Shown here one piece after another: positions 61,436 through 64,000 of a DNA stretch of 64,000 nt (positions within the stretch are counted from its first letter, which is position 1; every line of letters starts with the position of its first letter). The stretch lies in assembly GCA_026225945.1 (NCBI GenBank), contig JAMJFZ010001222.1, positions 2,519,501-2,583,500 on the forward strand, read 5' to 3'. Source of the stretch: Cricetomys ansorgei (taxonomy: Eukaryota > Chordata > Mammalia > Rodentia > Nesomyidae). Both the position numbers and the translations under genes were made by a program. The notes beneath the pieces are model-generated. The model was not told where the DNA came from. It searched no databases and saw only the letters and a list, made by a program, of their open reading frames with translations.

Positions 61436-61599
61436 TCTTTTTTTTTTTTTTTTTTTTTTTGAGTAAGGGTTTCTCTGTTGTAACTCTGGCTGTCTTGGAA
61501 CTCACTCTGTAGACCAGGCTGCCCTTGAACTCACAGACATCTGCCTACCTCTGCCTCTGGAGTGCTGTGATTAAAGGTGTGCACCACCACTGCCTGGCT
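61436..61599 (-). repeat. B1 SINE in a WASF1 intron
   Basis: Poly-T head of over twenty bases, then agggtttctctgttgtaact, ctggctgtcttggaactcac and agtgctgtgattaaaggtgt, ending actgcctggct. The most intact B1 in the window. Confidence 0.95.
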
Positions 61600-61963
61600 A
61601 GAATCAAACCTCTTCTTAACTCATTTCATATGCAATAAATCAACACTCCAAAACTATTCCAGACACACTCTATTATGGCATCTAACATACTCTACCTAAA
61701 ACATTGGGAGGGAGATAAATCTTCATATAAAATCTAAAACAAATCAGAAAAGTATCTTCTTTAAATATTTCTTTCTACAAATGACAACACAAAGTCCAAA
61801 TATGAAAATGACCTGCCCAAGGAGGTTGGATTTTAGCAGGTTCAGTGGTCAGAGTTGAACTCATTTCTATTACAACAAAGCCTTCCAATGCAAGAGTTCA
61901 GGAGCCAAGATTTAGAAGTATAATGAAGTCTTATAAGTAAATCCAATGTTTACCATTCATTTA

Positions 61964-62155
<192 letters not shown>

Positions 62156-63040
62156 CTATAACAGATGTAATGAAACAAAGCCAAGTGGTGAAATGCTAAA
62201 TATTTAAAAAGAGGTTAAAATTCTAGGGTCAATATTAAAAAAAAGCAATGTCATTTTAATATAGCAAAACAGAACCATTTACATGTATATTCAGAGTTAA
62301 AACTGATCATAGTTCACTGTAATCCCAGTTTTTCACTATGGTTTTGTAACTCAATTTCAAACTGAGGGATTAGATACAAAACTGAATGCAAAGATTTAAG
62401 GCAGAAAGTCCTTTGGATGGAAAAAAGTCACTAACCCTTACAACTATACCTACTATTAGTAAGTCTCTAAGTTCTACCATGGACGGAACTGTCTACCTCT
62501 AGTTAAATAACTACGGCACTAAATTATCTGTATGGGAAATGGTCAAAAGTTAGAATCAGGGAAGAAAGCAGAGAAGGCCTGGAGAAGGTACAACAAACAG
62601 CAAACGCCCGAAGGGACAAAGCAGATAACAGACATGAATGCAGTCTGTCAGGTATAAGGTGGAGGCATGATCTGGATTAGATAGACACGGCCATTTAAGG
62701 AATTCTTTAAAAACAATAAAGATCCTGTGCTCGGCAAACAACACCTGGGCTCTGGAACACTTTGACTTGCCAGCCACCAGTCTGCAAACCTAGCTAGAAC
62801 ACAAGGGCACTGTCCAGCACATAGGAATATAACAAGAGAGCATTGTAGAGACTAAAGTAGAGATAGCTACAGGACAAGCAAAGGCATGATGAAGACAGAC
62901 TGTACCTCTGCTGTGCCAAAAGACAATTGTTTCTTCCTTCTATGTATTTTTAAAATCATTAGTATGAAATAAAGAAGATTCAGGAAAATTTTATAAGAAA
63001 GTGGAAAATGACAACAAAACAGACCAGTAACAGGAATTTA

Positions 63041-63397
<357 letters not shown>

Positions 63398-63504
63398 TTA
63401 GGTGAGGCAGAGAAACAACCACACAAACCCTATCCTGAAATGTGCCTTCCCTCACGTTACAGCATATTCTACAGCATTTATAACACTTGGCATGAGTTAC
63501 AGTA

Positions 63505-63628
63505 CTGCCTGCCCAGGCATGGTGCATGTCAGTGATCTTGGCACTCAAGGCAAAGGGCCAAAGCATTATGAATTTGAGGACACTCTGGATTGCGTAAGGA
63601 GATCGTGTCTCAAAATGAATGAAAACTG
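63505..63628 (+). repeat. Degenerate B1-like SINE in a WASF1 intron
   Basis: Shows gcccaggcatggtgcatgtc, gatcttggcactcaaggca, atgaatttgaggacactctg and gagatcgtgtctcaaaatga. Confidence 0.65.
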
Positions 63629-64000
63629 CCAAAATTGAATATTGTAGCAATGCAATATTTTTTTATAAATCAGAAAAGAAAATATGGAAAATGTAAAAGT
63701 AGTTGCTTTTCAGAAATTTGATGTTAATAGTTTAAAGTATAACAGGAAGGCCCACTTTTGCTAAATATTAAAATTTCTTAAGTCCTTTGAGAAAATTCAA
63801 TAATTAGAAATAGTTCTGCCAAAAACCAAAGTCTGGAAAGCAGGACCATTGCTTAAAACTGAGAGCTTTTACTGTTTCTGCCAGTGTTCTAAAGAACCTG
63901 CATCTTACTAAATCCAAAATATGTTATTTAATTTTCAATTCCGCCTTAGCAATTATTTACATTTGTCAACCTGCATACTGAACTACAGCTTCAAATAACA

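Overview
This window is nuclear genomic DNA from a muroid rodent. The evidence is the abundance of B1, B2/B3, ID/B4 and MIR SINEs, rodent L1 (Lx-like) pieces, MaLR LTRs of the ORR1 and MT types, a URR1-like hAT element, many (CA)n and (CT)n microsatellites, and a mammalian-style split gene with GT-AG introns. I cannot tell mouse, rat, hamster or Peromyscus apart from the sequence alone. There is no bacterial or viral gene layout, no operon and no CRISPR array.

The only protein-coding gene I can support is the 3' half of WASF1 (WAVE1), on the minus strand between about 56.7 kb and the right edge. Five coding exons are visible, in transcription order 63368-63251, 62155-61983, 60557-60378, 59245-58615 and 57568-57411. 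All have clean AG/GT boundaries and matching phases. They encode residues 141-559 in human numbering: the end of the WAVE homology domain with the Tyr151 site, the basic region, the proline-rich region and the C-terminal WCA (WH2, central, acidic) segment that activates Arp2/3. The 5' exons and promoter lie beyond base 64000. The proline-rich exon is 631 nt where 629 is expected, and it is readable only by changing frame twice. Both changes are single extra C residues in C runs. This is either a sequencing or assembly error or a real truncating lesion, and it is the most consequential thing to check.

Bases 1 to about 56.7 kb are intergenic. By established mammalian synteny the GPR6 side should lie beyond the left edge, but no GPR6 coding exon is present here. 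The interval is a mosaic of repeats. Positions 1-970, 11231-12216, 13659-14357, 14760-15530 and 35700-36015 hold fragments of one composite rodent repeat family, including a local duplication about 2.4 kb apart. Position 3209-3439 is a hAT element with an 8-bp target duplication. Position 3775-4770 is a rodent L1-derived block. Position 19560-21560 is an old minus-strand L1. Position 24619-25200 is a complete solo ERV LTR with a perfect 4-bp target duplication. Position 25528-26940 is an ORR1 LTR split by an LTR-like insert of about 1 kb. Position 39080-39432 is an ORR1 LTR with a perfect 5-bp target duplication. Position 45790-46500 is an L1 ORF2 relic. Position 49866-52404 is an almost complete MaLR provirus-like element (LTR, internal region, LTR) whose 5' LTR is interrupted by another LTR and whose interior carries a B1. 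A 36-bp perfect inverted repeat lies at 52566-52659.

A few stretches free of recognisable repeats (17960-18420, 28080-28450, 34970-35260) are rich in homeodomain- and POU-like AT motifs and could be conserved regulatory elements. One of them carries a recent 80-bp tandem duplication. I found no convincing previously undescribed system.
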